DNA from: Albifimbria verrucaria | Taxonomy: Eukaryota; Ascomycota; Sordariomycetes; Hypocreales; Stachybotryaceae | Direction: 5' to 3' | Assembly (NCBI GenBank): GCA_020081605.1 | Contig: JAHREC010000009.1 | Span: 1,612,001-1,676,000, forward strand | DNA length: 64,000 nucleotides | Part shown: positions 11,199-23,900 of the stretch, one piece after another | Layout: each line of letters opens with the position of its first letter | Position numbering within the stretch: position 1 is the first letter of the stretch | Translations under genes and position numbers: made by a program | Notes under the pieces: model-generated | Told to the model about the DNA's origin: nothing | Database searches by the model: none | Seen by the model: the letters and a program-made list of their open reading frames with translations, nothing else

Positions 11199-13590
11199 TT
11201 AAACGAAAATATCCCTGGAGGCGCGGCGGAACTTGCGCTGCGAGCGGAGCGAGCGACGACATTTGGTCTTAGGAGCGGTAGGGGTAGAAGGAGTAGCAGC
11301 ATTGCCGGAGCGAGCGCTGATGATCTTCTCCGCGGCGTGCTCAGCGGCAACCATGACAATGGCCATACTGTTGCCGGTGGGCAGGTCGGGGTGGATGCTG
11401 GCGTCGACGACGTAGAGGTTGTCGGTACCCCAGACCTTGGTGTTGGTGTCCACAACGCTGGAGCCGTCATTCTCAGCACCGATGCGAGCAGTACCAACCC
11501 AGTGGTTGCCACTGGTGTTCTCCTTGGTCAAGCTCTCGGCAGTGGCGTTGCCAGCAATGGAAAGAATGCTGTCGGGCTTCCTGGTGAAGTCGATGAGCTG
11601 CTGGACGGCGGCCAGGGCCGCCTCACGGTCGTTATCCGTGTTGAGGTAGGGCTTGTCGATAATGGCTGTATCGCCAGAGCTCGTAATGCCCAGGAGCCGG
11701 TAGAAGAAGCTCCGTGAGTCATGTAAAGCTTGACCTTGAGAGTGTTGTCAGAAGGAGCGTTGCAGGTACCCTGGTAGAAGTGCTCGCTTCCGTCAGCAGT
11801 CTTGACGCTGGTCCAATAGACGAAGCGCTGGCCAGACTGGGCCAAAGACCGGAGCCCTTGGCAAAGAGATCGATATCGGTCTGGCTAGGGCTGGTGAAAG
11901 CAGTGCTGTTGAGGGCAGCCAAAGAATCCTTGGTCTTTAGGGTGACAGTGAAGATGGGGTGGTCCTGCAGATGCTTGCCGACGGGGAGATCGATCCAGTC
12001 AGCGCGGGAGGGAGCTTAACACCGGTGGAACCGTTGGCGACAGTCTGGATTTGTGCCTCAGGACCGATACCACTGTTGAAGAGAATTCGGGGTGGAGAGA
12101 GTACCTGAGGCCAGGATGACCGAACCACCAGGCTTCAGGTTGATGATCTGACGAGTGCTGCTGCCGTTGTCGACCTCGACACCAGTAATGGTCTTGCCGT
12201 CGCGCACAACGCGAATAACCTTGGACTTCAGGGAGAGGGTGAAGTTAGGCATCTTCTGAGCGAGAGGGAGGTAATCCCTAACAGGGCCAGCGCGGAGACC
12301 GTTAGACGACTGTGGCAATGAATTAGTATCTTCGGATGGCTTCTAAATTAGCTGTACATACCATGGAGGGAGGGTAGGTGAACACGGAGTGCTTGCTGTC
12401 AGGCTCGGCAATACCATCGCTAGACTTGAAACCGTTGGCAGAGAGAAACTTGGACATCACGTCATAAGCGCCTTGGTCGTAACGCTTGCCGTCCATGCTG
12501 CCGGAAGTGGTACCAGGAGTGCGTTCATACAGACGGTCGGCGGAAGCGCTGACATCGTCCCACTTCCAGCCGGCAGGCCACTTGTCGTTGAAGTCAGCGG
12601 CCTGAGGGGGAACGTACATAAGCGCGTTGATGGAGGTAGTACCGCCAAGGATGCATCCTGCCATGCCAGCAGTGTCCGTGCAGTACTCATCAGTCTCCTT
12701 AGCTGTGGTCAGGTAGTAAGCCATGGAAGGCACATCGTACTGAGTCACAGTGTTGTTCCAGTCCATGACAGCTTGACCACCGCTGGAGTAAAGAGAGGCC
12801 TTTCCACGCTCAATAAGGAGAACGGATGCGTTGGCCTCGGCAAGACGCTCGGCAACGACGATGCCAGCAGCACCGCCACCAGCAACAATGTAGTCGTAGG
12901 TGGTGTTGGAAATAACGGTGGTAAAGTTTCCAGGAGATACAGGGGCTCCAGCACCGGGAGTGGCTGGCGCATCTTCAACAGCCATCTTAGCCCAGGTGTC
13001 GTAGTCAGCGGACATAGCGTCCTTGATGGAGAGGCCAAAGCCTCCGAATCCAAGACCGTGGTAGTTCAAGACAGCAGCAGGGTCGGAGGGATCAGTGAGC
13101 GCGGTGCTGCTCACACCGAAACCGAGAGGAGCCGACTCTCCAGTAACGTCGAAAGACTTGTCATCGCCGGTGATACAGTTCTCGCAGAGGAAGGTCCAAG
13201 TGAAGCTCTTCTCAGTGACTGAAGTTCCATCGGGAATGGTCTTCAGCTTGACGGTGGTATCGGTAATAGGGGAGGGTTGGCGTAGGTCGTGGACATGCGC
13301 ACGGAAGAGAGGACCTTGCCTTCATGGGGCCAGGCTACCACGAGGTAGCGGTTGTTCATGGTAGCCGCAAGGGAGACACCAGCGTAACCGTCAGTGATGG
13401 GAGCTGAGATCTGACCGATGAAGTCCTTGCCGGGCTTCTCAGGCAAGGCCATACCGAAGGCGAAGCCCGAGGTCTTGTCGGTCCATTGCTGGAAGGTGAT
13501 CTTGGTGGCCTCGTCAACATAGGAAGTTGACTGAGCAATGGCCAGGGATGAAAGGGCAAGCATGCCCGTCATGACAGAAGTGAAAGTCAT
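11199..13590 (-). CDS. Cellobiose dehydrogenase: cytochrome domain plus GMC flavodomain (frame broken five times)
   Basis: A secreted haemoflavoenzyme that oxidises cellobiose to its lactone and passes electrons through its b-type cytochrome to lytic polysaccharide monooxygenases. About 781 residues. A signal peptide (MTFTSVMTGMLALSSLAIAQ) precedes the cytochrome domain, whose haem ligands are probably Met47 (FGMALPEK) and a His near 178 (NYHGLGFGGF). A linker precedes the FAD domain (YIVAGGGAAG near 235-243). The GMC C-terminal part has the catalytic His in SGNHWVGTARIG and GNSMAIVMVAAEHAAEKI. One intron, 12361-12310. There is no CBM1; the protein ends in an Arg-rich tail. Breaks: G4 13269-13272, G4 12089-12092 (two short), G3 12006-12008, one base near 11846-11860 and one near 11697. 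Domain order is complete, so function is likely. Confidence 0.9.
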
Positions 13591-16500
13591 TTTGAATGAA
13601 GTGTGAGCTTATGCTCAGGCAGCTCTAGTGAAAGACTTTGGTAGGAAGGGATACTGCCTGGGATAGCTGTAGAGAAGGAAACGGCACAAGTAGTACCAAT
13701 AAAGAGCGTCGCGATGCCTGTTCGCGCAAAGAAGGAACGCAACCAGTGCAAAGCAAGGGGTAAGAAGAAGAAGGCAAAGGTACTGTAGCCTGAGCTTGAT
13801 GGCAAAGAACAGCAACCGTGTAGAGCTGGTTCTCACAGGATGCTGTTCTGTTTATGTAGGGCGAGACGACAGGGCTGGCTCGTGGCAACCCTGTCCTTAC
13901 ACGAAACCATCTCGGGAATCGGCTTGGACGAGCAGATGAAGCCCCGTCGAGCATCACGGCTACTCGGGCATCTTCCAGACGTTCGAGTCTTCTGGTTTGC
14001 AGGTAGTGGAGCTTCTAAGAACCTTGGCTATATATCTCCTACTGGGTGGATCGAACCACAAAGGGTAATTGCGAGGATTTGGGATGGAGCCCATGAGCCG
14101 CCGGTGAGAAATGCGAGTCGGTCCATTGGCCGTTGCAACCAAGCATTGCTGTGACTGGATGGTTCGTTTGAACTAGAGAGCAAAGTGGGTTCCGTCAATC
14201 GCGCCGCCGCCTTGGGAGGAAATGCTTAGCCCGCGATAAGTGCCGAGATTATAGCGTAGAAGTTTCAGGGAAATATGTAGGTGGAGATCAGGAAGTCTGA
14301 AGTTGACGTTGCCAGCGGACGAACGACATGCAGTCGGACCGCCTCAAACTTGAACGGGGCAAAGCCTGGGCTCTGGAGGCGCTGTTCGCAAGACTCGGAA
14401 GCCTCACCTTTTCGAGCATGTTTGCCATGGTGCCAAGAAGAAGTGTGGCGTATGCATGTTAACGATCAACAGAGGGTTGTGAGTGGACGTGGCGCAGTAA
14501 ACTTGCTTGTTGATGGCTCAGTAGCTGGAGATGATGGCTGTCGACTACGGGGTAGGCAAACGCTGATGAAGACGCTTCGATGACTTGATTCTCTGAAAGG
14601 ATGCGGGTGCCTGACTCGATGAAACGGTAGTGGCATGAACAAGAGCGTGGCTTGTGAAACAAACAACCGAAAATAGCAGACGGGTCGATCCCTTACCAAA
14701 GGCTGACTGAAGTAAAGAGATGAAAATATCCTTAGCTTCTTCTGTCTGTCTGACTATCCTAAAAGAAAACAAAAGAAAACAAAAGACTTAGGTAATCATT
14801 GACAGGTTGATTGGAGTGAAGTGAAGCAAATCAGGTGACGGTGACGGCTTGAAGAGGAAAAGCCTGAAGACAATAATTTCAAGGGGTCCCTGAGTTGGCT
14901 GCATCCATGGCCTGACTAAGGTTTCTGCCCCAACCTGATTGGCCAACCCTGCACTTTCCATCAACTGCCGATGAGCTCTTGCCCTGGGGAGTCAAACCAG
15001 GTGATGGGCGCTTCATTATTTTCTCGTAAATCTCTACCACAGATGGGCCAACCTTGGCCGATCGACGCAACATGGCCCAGGCGCTATAATTTAAAATCTA
15101 ACAGATCTATACAGAGTGCGCAACCATTAGACAACTGCCAATCCAATCGGGACCCAGCCAAGCCATGGAATGTCGCAATCACACGTGGGCGGGTGCAAGA
15201 TCGCTGATCGATCATCGTGGATGGACCACTGCACGATGGAGACTTGGCGATGGCTTCATTTGCACACCCGTTTCGCAAAGCCACCAACTTGCTCGAATTT
15301 TGCCATCATGACGAGCTGTCAAGCCCAGTCGACGACCCGTATAGCCTGTTGCTTTGACCCGTCGGCTTACCCCAGCCAGTCTCATTTCCCTTCGGTACTT
15401 GGGCCCCGACTCTCGGCAACGCCAAACCTCTATTTGGACAGCGGAGGATCGTGGGCTTCCCCAGACGCCCCCATTTCGTGCCAGCTCCGTTTTTGTTCAC
15501 ATGAGAAGGCGGTCCGCCGTCCGATTCGCCAAAATCCCTCACCCAACGGGACGTCGACCTAGGTCCAGTGGCGACTACGCACCTGAATCAATCCAAAAGT
15601 TGCAGTTCTCGTCGGTTCTTCGGCCAGCACGGCCCTGGGAACAGCGACCTCGCGGCTGCTTTTTTTGGTACGCGGCGCAAACAAATGCGCTCTCAAGCTG
15701 GAATAGAGGCACGATCCGGCGGCTTGATGCGATACAGCCGGCGGCTATCTCCGGCAAAGACTACACAATGCCCTCGCTACCGACTTCTTCATCTATTATT
15801 CGATACGACCTTCATTTCGGATGTGAACCGGTCATGGCATCGTCCCTGCAGTGCTGATCACTCTTTTGCCAATGTTGATCGATCTCTTGGTAGACCCAAG
15901 CGACTTGGCGACAGACCTGAAATTCCAGTGTCGACCAAGATCTGCGCCAACCACCCGTGTGCCGCCACCACGGGAGGACACCACCAGCGAATTCTTGTCG
16001 CCAGCATCGATCTCCGTTAGTAAAGCCTGGGCCTGCAGCCGCATCGGGACCCAACGCATGGTTGATAGGATGATAGGTGGATATATTATGGAGGGTTACA
16101 CTCTGCCCCCACCTTGCCTCCACCGTTTCCCCAAAGAGCCTCGCCCCAGGAACATGACTCTCCGCGAATTTCAAGGAACCTCCCCGGGAACAGGATTAGG
16201 AAACCCTGGGCCGTAGGCTTCACCCCGCAATATGCGGAGAGGAGGGCGCTGTCAACGACGCCCCGAAGCCCATCGTGAACCAATCGAGCCGCACGGTACG
16301 TCGGACGGCCCACCGTTTACCAGCTATGCTCTTCCGTTCCCGCTGTTCCGCGCTTAGACGTACACTCCTTGGCCATAGATTCATCCTAAATGAACACGCG
16401 GGTCGGCCGTGTCGAGGTTGACGGCGGCGAAGTGGGCAAGGTTTCGTTGAATGGTATGATGGCTGGCCATTTGTTTGGGATGTCGGGCCGGACATGCTCC

Positions 16501-16686
16501 ATTCGAGCCAGCTACGGAGGCTGTTTACACGATATGTCCTCCACATCTCACGAGTATATATACCATCATATCCCCAAGAACAATAGTCTCTCTCAAGCCG
16601 TTCAAGGGTCTCAATTTACCTCCTCAAGCCTCCCGTTCCTGATCGGTCTCCATCAGTTCTCTCGAGTCCATTGTGCTTCCTCAAAG
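13591..16686. other. Shared upstream region of the CDH and GH7 genes
   Basis: A 3.1 kb region between two divergently read genes for cellulose-attacking enzymes. No coding gene is supportable. TTAGCC at 14226-14231 (GGCTAA on the minus strand) matches the core bound by XlnR/Xyr1 activators, and CTGGGG at 14983-14988 matches the SYGGRG core of the Cre1/CreA repressor. Single short matches arise by chance, so these are suggestive only. Confidence 0.45.
16555..16562 (+). promoter_or_regulatory. Probable TATA box of the GH7 gene
   Basis: TATATATA lies 125 nt before the GH7 start codon, a usual distance for a highly expressed fungal cellulase gene with a short 5' UTR. Confidence 0.55.
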
Positions 16687-18593
16687 ATGCACATGCACAG
16701 CAAGGTTGCCGCCGTCGCGGCCCTCGTTGCAGGTGCTTCTGCCCAGCTGGCCTGTAGCCAGGTCACTGAGAAGCACCCTTCCCTCAGCTGGCAGAAGTGC
16801 GCTGCTGGTGGAACGTGCAGCAACGTCGCTGGCAGCGTCGTCCTCGACGCCAACTGGCGATGGACTCACACCACTTCCGGCTACACCAACTGCTACACCG
16901 GTAACAAGTGGGACAGCAAGATTTGCCCCGATGGCAAGACTTGCGCTAGCGCCTGCTGTGTCGACGGTGCTGAGTACACGAGCACCTACGGTATCCAGAC
17001 CACCGGCAATGCTCTGAGCCTGAAGCTCGTCACTGAGCACGCCGATGGCAAGAGTGTTGGTAGCCGTGTCTACCTGATGGAGAACGACAACTCCTACCAG
17101 ATGTTCAACCTGCTCGGCAACGAGTTCACCTTCGACGTTGACGTCTCCAAGCTGCCTTGCGGCTTGAACGGTGCCCTGTACTTCGTCTCCATGGACAAGG
17201 ACGGTGGTCTTTCCAAGCACCCCGGAAACAAGGCCGGTGCCAAGTACGGAAGTAAGTTTTAAGAACAGACCTAAATCGCAATATCTCTTACTAACAATGT
17301 TTCTAGCTGGTTACTGCGACAGCCAGTGCCCCGTGATCTCAAGTTCATTGCTGGTGCCGTAAGTTACAGTCTTTGCTGAACATTTGAGTATCATTTCTAA
17401 CATGGGTTTAGGCCAACTCCGAGAACTGGGAGTCCAGCGACATCAACCCCAACGGTGGTGTCGGCGGCAAGGGTGCTTGCTGCGCTGAGATGGATATCTG
17501 TAAGTTAACACTACAATTGAGCTTCACAACATCACATGGGTAAATATACGGTAACTGACCAAGATATTCAGGGAGGCCAACTCCATCTCCACCGCTTACA
17601 CTCCTCACCCTTGCTCCACCAACGAGTACCACGTCTGCACTGGCGACGACTGCGGTGGAACCTACTCCGACGAGCGTTACGCCGGTACTTGCGACCCCGA
17701 TGGTTGCGACTTCAACTCCTTCCGTCAGGGCAACGAGACCTTCTACGGCCCCGGTTCCGACTTCACCATCAACACCAACCAGAAGGTTACCGTTGTCACC
17801 CAGTTCCTCACCAACTCTGCTGGTGAGCTCAGCGAGATTCGCCGTGTCTACGTCCAGAACGGCAAGGTCATTGCCAACTCCCAGTCCACCGGCCCTGCTG
17901 GTGACTCCATCACCCAGCCCTGGTGCGATGCCCAGAAGGCTCTCTTCCAGGACCCCGAGATCTTCCAGAAGCACGGTGGTCTTAAGCAGATGGGCGAGGC
18001 CGCCAAGTCCATGGTCCTCGTCCTGTCCCTGTGGGATGACGTGAGTGAAGCCCTTAACCCCTGAATCTGTCTACATACTAACATGAATACCAAAGTACTA
18101 CTCCAACATGCTGTGGTTAGACTCCGTTGTCCCTGCTGACGGCTCCAAGCCTGGCTCTCACCGTGGTACCTGCCCTCTTGACTCTGGCAAGCCTGATGAC
18201 GTTGAGAAGAACCACCCCGATGCCACCGTTGTCTTCTGTAAGCTACTCCGCCCCTTGCTCACCAAGTATTAGAAGAATCATCTGCTAACCAGCTTGTCAA
18301 TCAGCCAACATCAAGTTCGGCCCTATCGGCTCTACCTACAAGAGCGACACCCCTCAGCCTCCCATCAGCTCCACCACTCGTGTCAGCTCCAGCACCCGCG
18401 CCTCTTCCACCAGCACCCGCGCCTCTTCCACCAGCACCCGCTCCACCTCCACCTCCAGCGCCCTCCCACCGCCTCCGGCGCTCCCATCTGGGGCCAGTGC
18501 GGCGGTAACGGCTGGGCTGGTGCCAAGACCTGCGTTGCTGGTGGCTGCTGCCGCGCCCAGAACGAGTGGTACTCCCAGTGCCTTCCCTGCTAA
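16687..18593 (+). CDS. cbh1: GH7 cellobiohydrolase I with C-terminal CBM1 (frame broken twice)
   Basis: A secreted, retaining cellobiohydrolase acting along cellulose chains from the reducing end. Six exons: 16687-17251, 17307-17358, 17412-17499, 17572-18041, 18096-18237 and 18305-18593, about 535 residues. The signal peptide [19 protein letters not shown] is cleaved before QLACSQ. The catalytic motif E-x-D-x-x-E falls at about Glu232, Asp234 and Glu237 in AEMDIWEANS and is split by an intron. Tunnel segments such as [14 protein letters not shown] and MLWLDS are present, with many conserved cysteines. A Ser/Thr/Arg linker with repeats of ASSTSTR leads to a CBM1 ([11 protein letters not shown]...CLPC). 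Breaks at C4 17329-17332 (five needed, CPRDLKF) and C3 18475-18477 (four needed, linker/CBM join). Confidence 0.95.
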
Positions 18594-19351
18594 ATGGCTA
18601 GCTCGTAGAGCGAAGCCATCACGGCGCCCACGACCGAACAGCTCGAAAATGCCTTGGGCCCCCACCTTTCGCTTGCATTTGAAGTAAAAGGGTAGAAATT
18701 GTTTATATTTGGAACGTGGAAACTTTCTTGCATTTTTTAGGGAGTGGTACATATAGTTTACACATGAGATTGGGGCAAGGAAACTGTGTATAACTTCATC
18801 CGGGTGCTCCATTTGAGGCCCGTCTGTCGATAAGCTATTTACTTCTCGTATACAGTACAATCCATCTTCATTATCTGAAAAGACAAGACCTTCCTAGGAC
18901 GTATTCTGAATCGATACTAAACTGGACTATACTATGCTCCGCCGAAGAAACTCTAATACCATGATAAGTGAGAGGAGCCTTAAGCCGATGGAGAGAGCTC
19001 CCATCATAGAGAGCTCGAAATGCAACACCGCCGAGTCGTTCATCTGATCGTTTCGTCCCCGTTGTCACTCATCAAAAATAACTCCGCCAACTCCCGATCG
19101 TTGTGTGCTTGGTGACTCTACCTCGGCCCACGCAAAGCATTCTTCTTCCACGTAAGCGCAGGTTGAGTCTATATTCTAAATAACGAGTGCTACCTGTAGG
19201 AGGCGGACACACCAATTGCAATATCAACAAGTCTTAATTCAATCCTCGTTCCCGTGAAAGCCGCCTCGCTCGCTGGACGGCCGTTCGTGTCCTTCATTCT
19301 ATAAGTTCCATTTCCCGTCGCTCGTCGTATATGTGGCGCTTGGCCGGGCGC
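18594..19351. other. Intergenic, convergent 3' ends
   Basis: Region between the GH7 stop (+) and the oxysterol-binding-protein stop (-). It should hold both 3' UTRs. No gene or RNA recognised. Confidence 0.45.
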
Positions 19352-20980
19352 TTAAACCACGTCCGCCATATCCCACTCGCCCTTCTGGGCTCGCTCGAGG
19401 ACGAGACGACCCTTTCAGTTAGCTCTGGCTTACCGCCGTTTCCGGTAACGTGCTCGAAAAAGACGGGCGTAAACTTCTCGCCGGTGCGCTCCCGCTCACG
19501 GGCCTTCTCACGCTGTGCCTCCTCGATCTCAATCTTGACAGTCGTAGCTTGGGAGTACTGCTTGGCGAGGATGTTTTTGGTTACACCGGACCAGAGCGCC
19601 AGTGACTCGTTGGGGAGCTGCTTGTCCTCTGGGGGATGATCTTGGGCGCGACACTCAATGGGCCAGTATCGAGAATGACGTATTGCTCGTCAGCTGGGAC
19701 AGATTTCTGCCAAGTAATTAGTGATTATGACTTAAACATGCAGGTATCCCTTAACTCACCACAGGCCTGGGTCCAAGAGTGAAGAACACCCTCTCCTTCC
19801 ATGGACCACTCAAACGAGCCAAGATGTCCTCTTCTGGAACATCCTGAACCCGTGTCTTGGTATCATTTTCCGGGTCGTATCGGAAAATCACACCGTCAAC
19901 CTTGTTCGTCGAGCGACCCAGCCAGCCCTCCTCCACGTAATGCAGGATAGCCTTAATTTTGGTCTTGGGGCAGGTGATGTAAGCCATCTCACTGACTGAG
20001 ACACTAAGGGCACCCCGCAAAAGACCACCAAGGTGGGCAGCCGGATGCGTCAGCTGATAGGTCTCGCCGTCGCGCTTATCCAGCGTGATGAAGATGCCCA
20101 TGTTGTGCTCACCAGGCAGGACTTTGACAGATGTTCCGGTAAACTTGGCAGTGATCTGGTCAAAGCCGCGGGCTGTGATGCCCTTTTCGGGACAGCTGAC
20201 GTGAAACGCACTGACTGGGGATGGTGAGAAGTTTGCTCGGTAAGGTAAGAAATTCGGAGAGGTCGAATGTCTGGCGTAGCGGCGCCATGTTGAGGGACGG
20301 ACAGGGATAGGGATGAAGAGTTCTTATCGCTCTTGGCCGTGGCTTTCAAGGCAGAGAGTCCTCCTTTGGACGCATCGTCGCCTGTCAAGTTAGATGTCCG
20401 AATCTTGGGCGCGTTGTCTTCGGTCTCCCAGTTACACTGAGACGCGGGTTGTTAGCAAAGCGCAATCCACGGCGAGTGCTACAGGCGATACGAACCCGGA
20501 AGAATTCGCCCAAACACGAGTTGTAGGGCTTGCAAGGCTTGCCCTTGGCGTATTTGAGATCCTTGGACAACCAGAAGCGGATGACCTCTAGCATGCGATC
20601 GAGAGGCTCGTCGGAGTCGCCGATAGCGACAAAGGCGTTCGGCGCATCGATGTAGGTCCAGTACTCGAGATTGGGAGTGGGCTCAAGCAGCTGTGAGGGT
20701 AGAGAAAACCTCACGGAAGCGAGGTCGGAAACGCCAATGAACCTGGAGGGTGTGGTCAGCATGGCCAATGCGCTAGATATGTTATATCTTGTATATATCC
20801 CAAGTGTCCACCGCCTTTGTTGGCAACAACGTGGCCACCTTAACCCTTCAAATAACTCACAGCGCAGGGGGTTTAAGAATGCGACGAACCTTCTAAGGAT
20901 ACCCAAAAGGTCTTGAGCTTGCCAGAGTCGCTCTGGGGCTCGTCAGGCGTGGTAACGGTTGGAGGTGCGGATGACGCCAT
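19352..20980 (-). CDS. Oxysterol-binding protein homolog, Kes1/Osh4 type (frame broken four times)
   Basis: A lipid-transfer protein exchanging sterol and PI4P between membranes. Four exons (20980-20890, 20742-20496, 20436-19760, 19706-19352) give about 457 residues with no PH or ankyrin domain, the short Kes1 type. The family signature is present as EQTSHHPP followed by VSAFHV, joined across a break at G4 20217-20220 (five needed). Also visible are QLLEPTPNLEYWTYID, KPCKPYNSCLGEFFR, GALSVSVSEMAYI and a C-terminal basic/acidic helix. Introns are 20889-20743, 20495-20437 and 19759-19707; the first two use the donor GTTCGT. Other breaks: A4 20905-20908, G5 19631-19635 (six needed) and C3 19410-19412 (four needed). 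The end was chosen because the last frame gives a Kes1-like tail ending DMADVV. Confidence 0.9.
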
Positions 20981-23900
20981 GATGTCTTGTAGATGATAAG
21001 GCTTCGCGATAGTGATTTCAGCACTGCTCCCAAAGCCTTCGGTCAGCGTTACTTTAGCGTCGGATAGTGAAACTGGATGGATATCGTAGATGCTGATGGG
21101 AGAAGCGAGAGGAACAGGTGCACCCAGCACACGCGCAGCTTGGGGTTCCTAGGACAAGGACAAGTTTGAAGAAATGGTGATGTTGAAAGTTGGTCCCGGA
21201 ACAGGAGAGTGGCGGGGTTTCAGAATGGCCAGGCGTTAGGGAGCTGGTAGGCGGTACCTGACGCGGCACGTGGGGCGCTGAGCCAATGAAAGTACTCACA
21301 ACTTCGGCACTACCTGATCTGCGGCGGATTGCCGAGACTCGACTTGCGTAACGATAAGATAAGGCAAGGCGAGGCAGGAAAACGATGACGGCAGAGCGCC
21401 TAATACTAGTCGCTTATAGCAGCCAATAACTCTTCGTCGAGACAACAACGGCGACGAGGCCTCGGAAGAGGGATGCTACGCAACGAGGGTAGGATGCAGA
21501 GAGAGAGAGCAAGAATCACGGCGAGCATGCTCCTGACAGCTCTTGCAAGACCCTTCAATATTCCCGCGCTTAAGGGACGAGTCTCGTGGCCTTGCACGCA
21601 CGCACGCCAGATCTGAGCGAACTGGAATCAGCCAATCATCGACGCACATGGCTGAGGCTGTGGCCCGCGCGACGTTTCAACGTTTCGAAAGTTGCCACAT
21701 CGCGGACAGGACAGCATGATTCCCTGGGAAAGGGAATAAGTAGTTAATCCGTACTTTCAGAGTTCATCCATCTTCATCCCGTCTTGGTCGGGAGTATTTG
21801 AAGTCACATGTTTGACAGCTGCTGACATAATCAGGGCCTACCATTCCATGCTTCGGGAGGGAGGTTTTGTACATGAGCCAACAGAGCACCAGCCTTGTAA
21901 GAGAGAAAGCAACCGCAACAACTCAGCAAGGCACCAGACAGGCCATTGAGAGTGTATCAGTTCGAATAAAAAAACACTGAGTATAGAAGTTTCAACTTGA
22001 AACTCTGCGGTCTTTTCTCAATTCATCAAGTAGTGTCCGTAGGACCCAGCATTGATCACTGGATAGGTAAAGCAATAGAGAATTCCATGAAGCTGATAAC
22101 GCAGTTCTCGGGGAGGCTATTGCAAAGAGCCTGAGTCTTCAGGATCGGCATGACATCATATCTCTTTGCAGACATCTGCTGTTTTATGAACAAAATATTT
22201 CACCATAGTGACGATGGTGGTCGGATAGACATCCAGTGCAGCACGTGAGAAATGAAGGGACCTACAAGGGGAATTGAAGCTCCGCGGAAATGTACTAATG
22301 ATTTGCCAAATGTATAATCCAGCCATGCTCAACACAAACGCAAGTGAGTGACCTCATATGCGTTGTGGTGAAGATCCTTGTCCGACGGAAGTGCAGTCCG
22401 AAGGCTTTCCGTAACATGCCATTGGCCGACACCGTCAACGGAGCGCGGTGGGTGGTCAACAGCTTCAGTGGGGCCGGCCCTAAAGAACAACAACTTTAAA
22501 TGGGAAGCCGGCATATCAGGAGGGCGTGACGAAATGAAGAACCACAATGGGATGCGGGATGGGGTGTTTTGGGAGGCGTGAACATGCGGTTGACCCTGAA
22601 ATGACGGGAATCCTGTGTAATCTGATGGTAGACCCAGCGGGCCAGCCAAGGCAACGTCACCGGCGAACATCAGGCTGGGGCTATGGGTGGACGGCGGAAC
22701 AAACACGGCGACCTTCCCTAGGGGCGGTTGCCGAATGGATCTAACCAAGCTAAAGAGCAGTTTCGATCTTCCAAGCGTCTTCACGATCAAGGGGTGAGAA
22801 CATGGTAGATCACGGACGCCCCGGGTATTGTCACGGGCTGTACAGAACTGAAAATGAGGATAGCCATGTCGATCATACGGACCTTTTGCTCCTGTGAGCT
22901 CCAAACGCTCCCACTCGATTGCCAGCGCACCAAGGAGCAGCCTTGATTTCACGCCCCTTGAGTGAGAGGAATAAAAGAACAGGGTTCGTTCACATGGGCT
23001 GTAAGAGACCATTGACGGGGGCAGAAACCTGCCTTCCCACGCACACCGCGAGCAGACGTGGACTTTCTGAATGTGATATCTGGATTCGACGTAATGGGCC
23101 TCGAGGAGATTGGGATGAAGGATGCATAAGCGGCAATGGCATTCCCAAAGGAGCGTTGGTTGCAGCCATCGATCCCACCGGGGCCGCAGAGCCTAAATGC
23201 CACCATCGGCTGGTGCTGCAATGGTCCTGCGGGCCCCTGCCATGTAAACCGATGGACGAAATCCGTTCAGTCCTCGCTATCGCGACGCGTTTTGGCAGAT
23301 GAGACTGGGCGTCGATGTACTAAACTCCCGAAATGGTTGTTATTTTCTTTTTTTTCTTCTTTTTTTCCGTCTTTTGTTCGATATGTTTTCGATCTAGGTG
23401 AAGGTGGAATATGGGTGGGCTACTATTAGGTGATTGCCGGAGCTTCTAAACCGGCAAGGTACTCCGGGTACTTCATACGCCGCCCTTGGAATATTATTTT
23501 TATTATTAAATTGTTTCTCCTTTCTTTTTTCCCTCCTGCACAGTATTTAAGGACTGTTGTTGGACCATGTCGAACTGTAGGACTCCCAAGCATGGCTGTG
23601 ATGTCATGGCATCGGCAAGCGGGGTTTCCTGTCTGTTTCACTTGAGCCAAGTAGACCTGTTCATGGGGGAGCTAGGCCATGGCGCAGCTTCAAGCAGATA
23701 TGATGAGCGTCCCGATGGAGGAAGGATTACAGACGGCATGGCAAGAGTTGAAACACTACAGATTGATTGATTGCCTAGGCACAAGAGGAAGCAAGTTTTC
23801 CCCTGTGCCCCTCCCTCATCAAACGTCTCATACGTGGCGGCGTCACGCGACTGAGTAATACTGTAGCTGCCAATCAAAAATAATCTCCATGCCAATCCAG

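Noticed and set aside
12389..13222. 277-codon open frame antisense to the CDH gene
   Set aside because: Shadow of the strongly codon-biased CDH coding strand, whose domains are clear.
14041..14060. GGTTCGATCC on the minus strand, like a tRNA B box
   Set aside because: No matching A box, T-stem pairing or cloverleaf could be drawn around it.
16390..16686. In-frame extension upstream of the GH7 signal peptide
   Set aside because: It runs through the probable TATA box, and the signal peptide must begin at 16687.
22329..23012. 227-codon open frame on the minus strand
   Set aside because: Product is a domain-free Ser/Pro/Arg mixture in GC-rich DNA where long chance frames are expected; no intron or homolog-like block.
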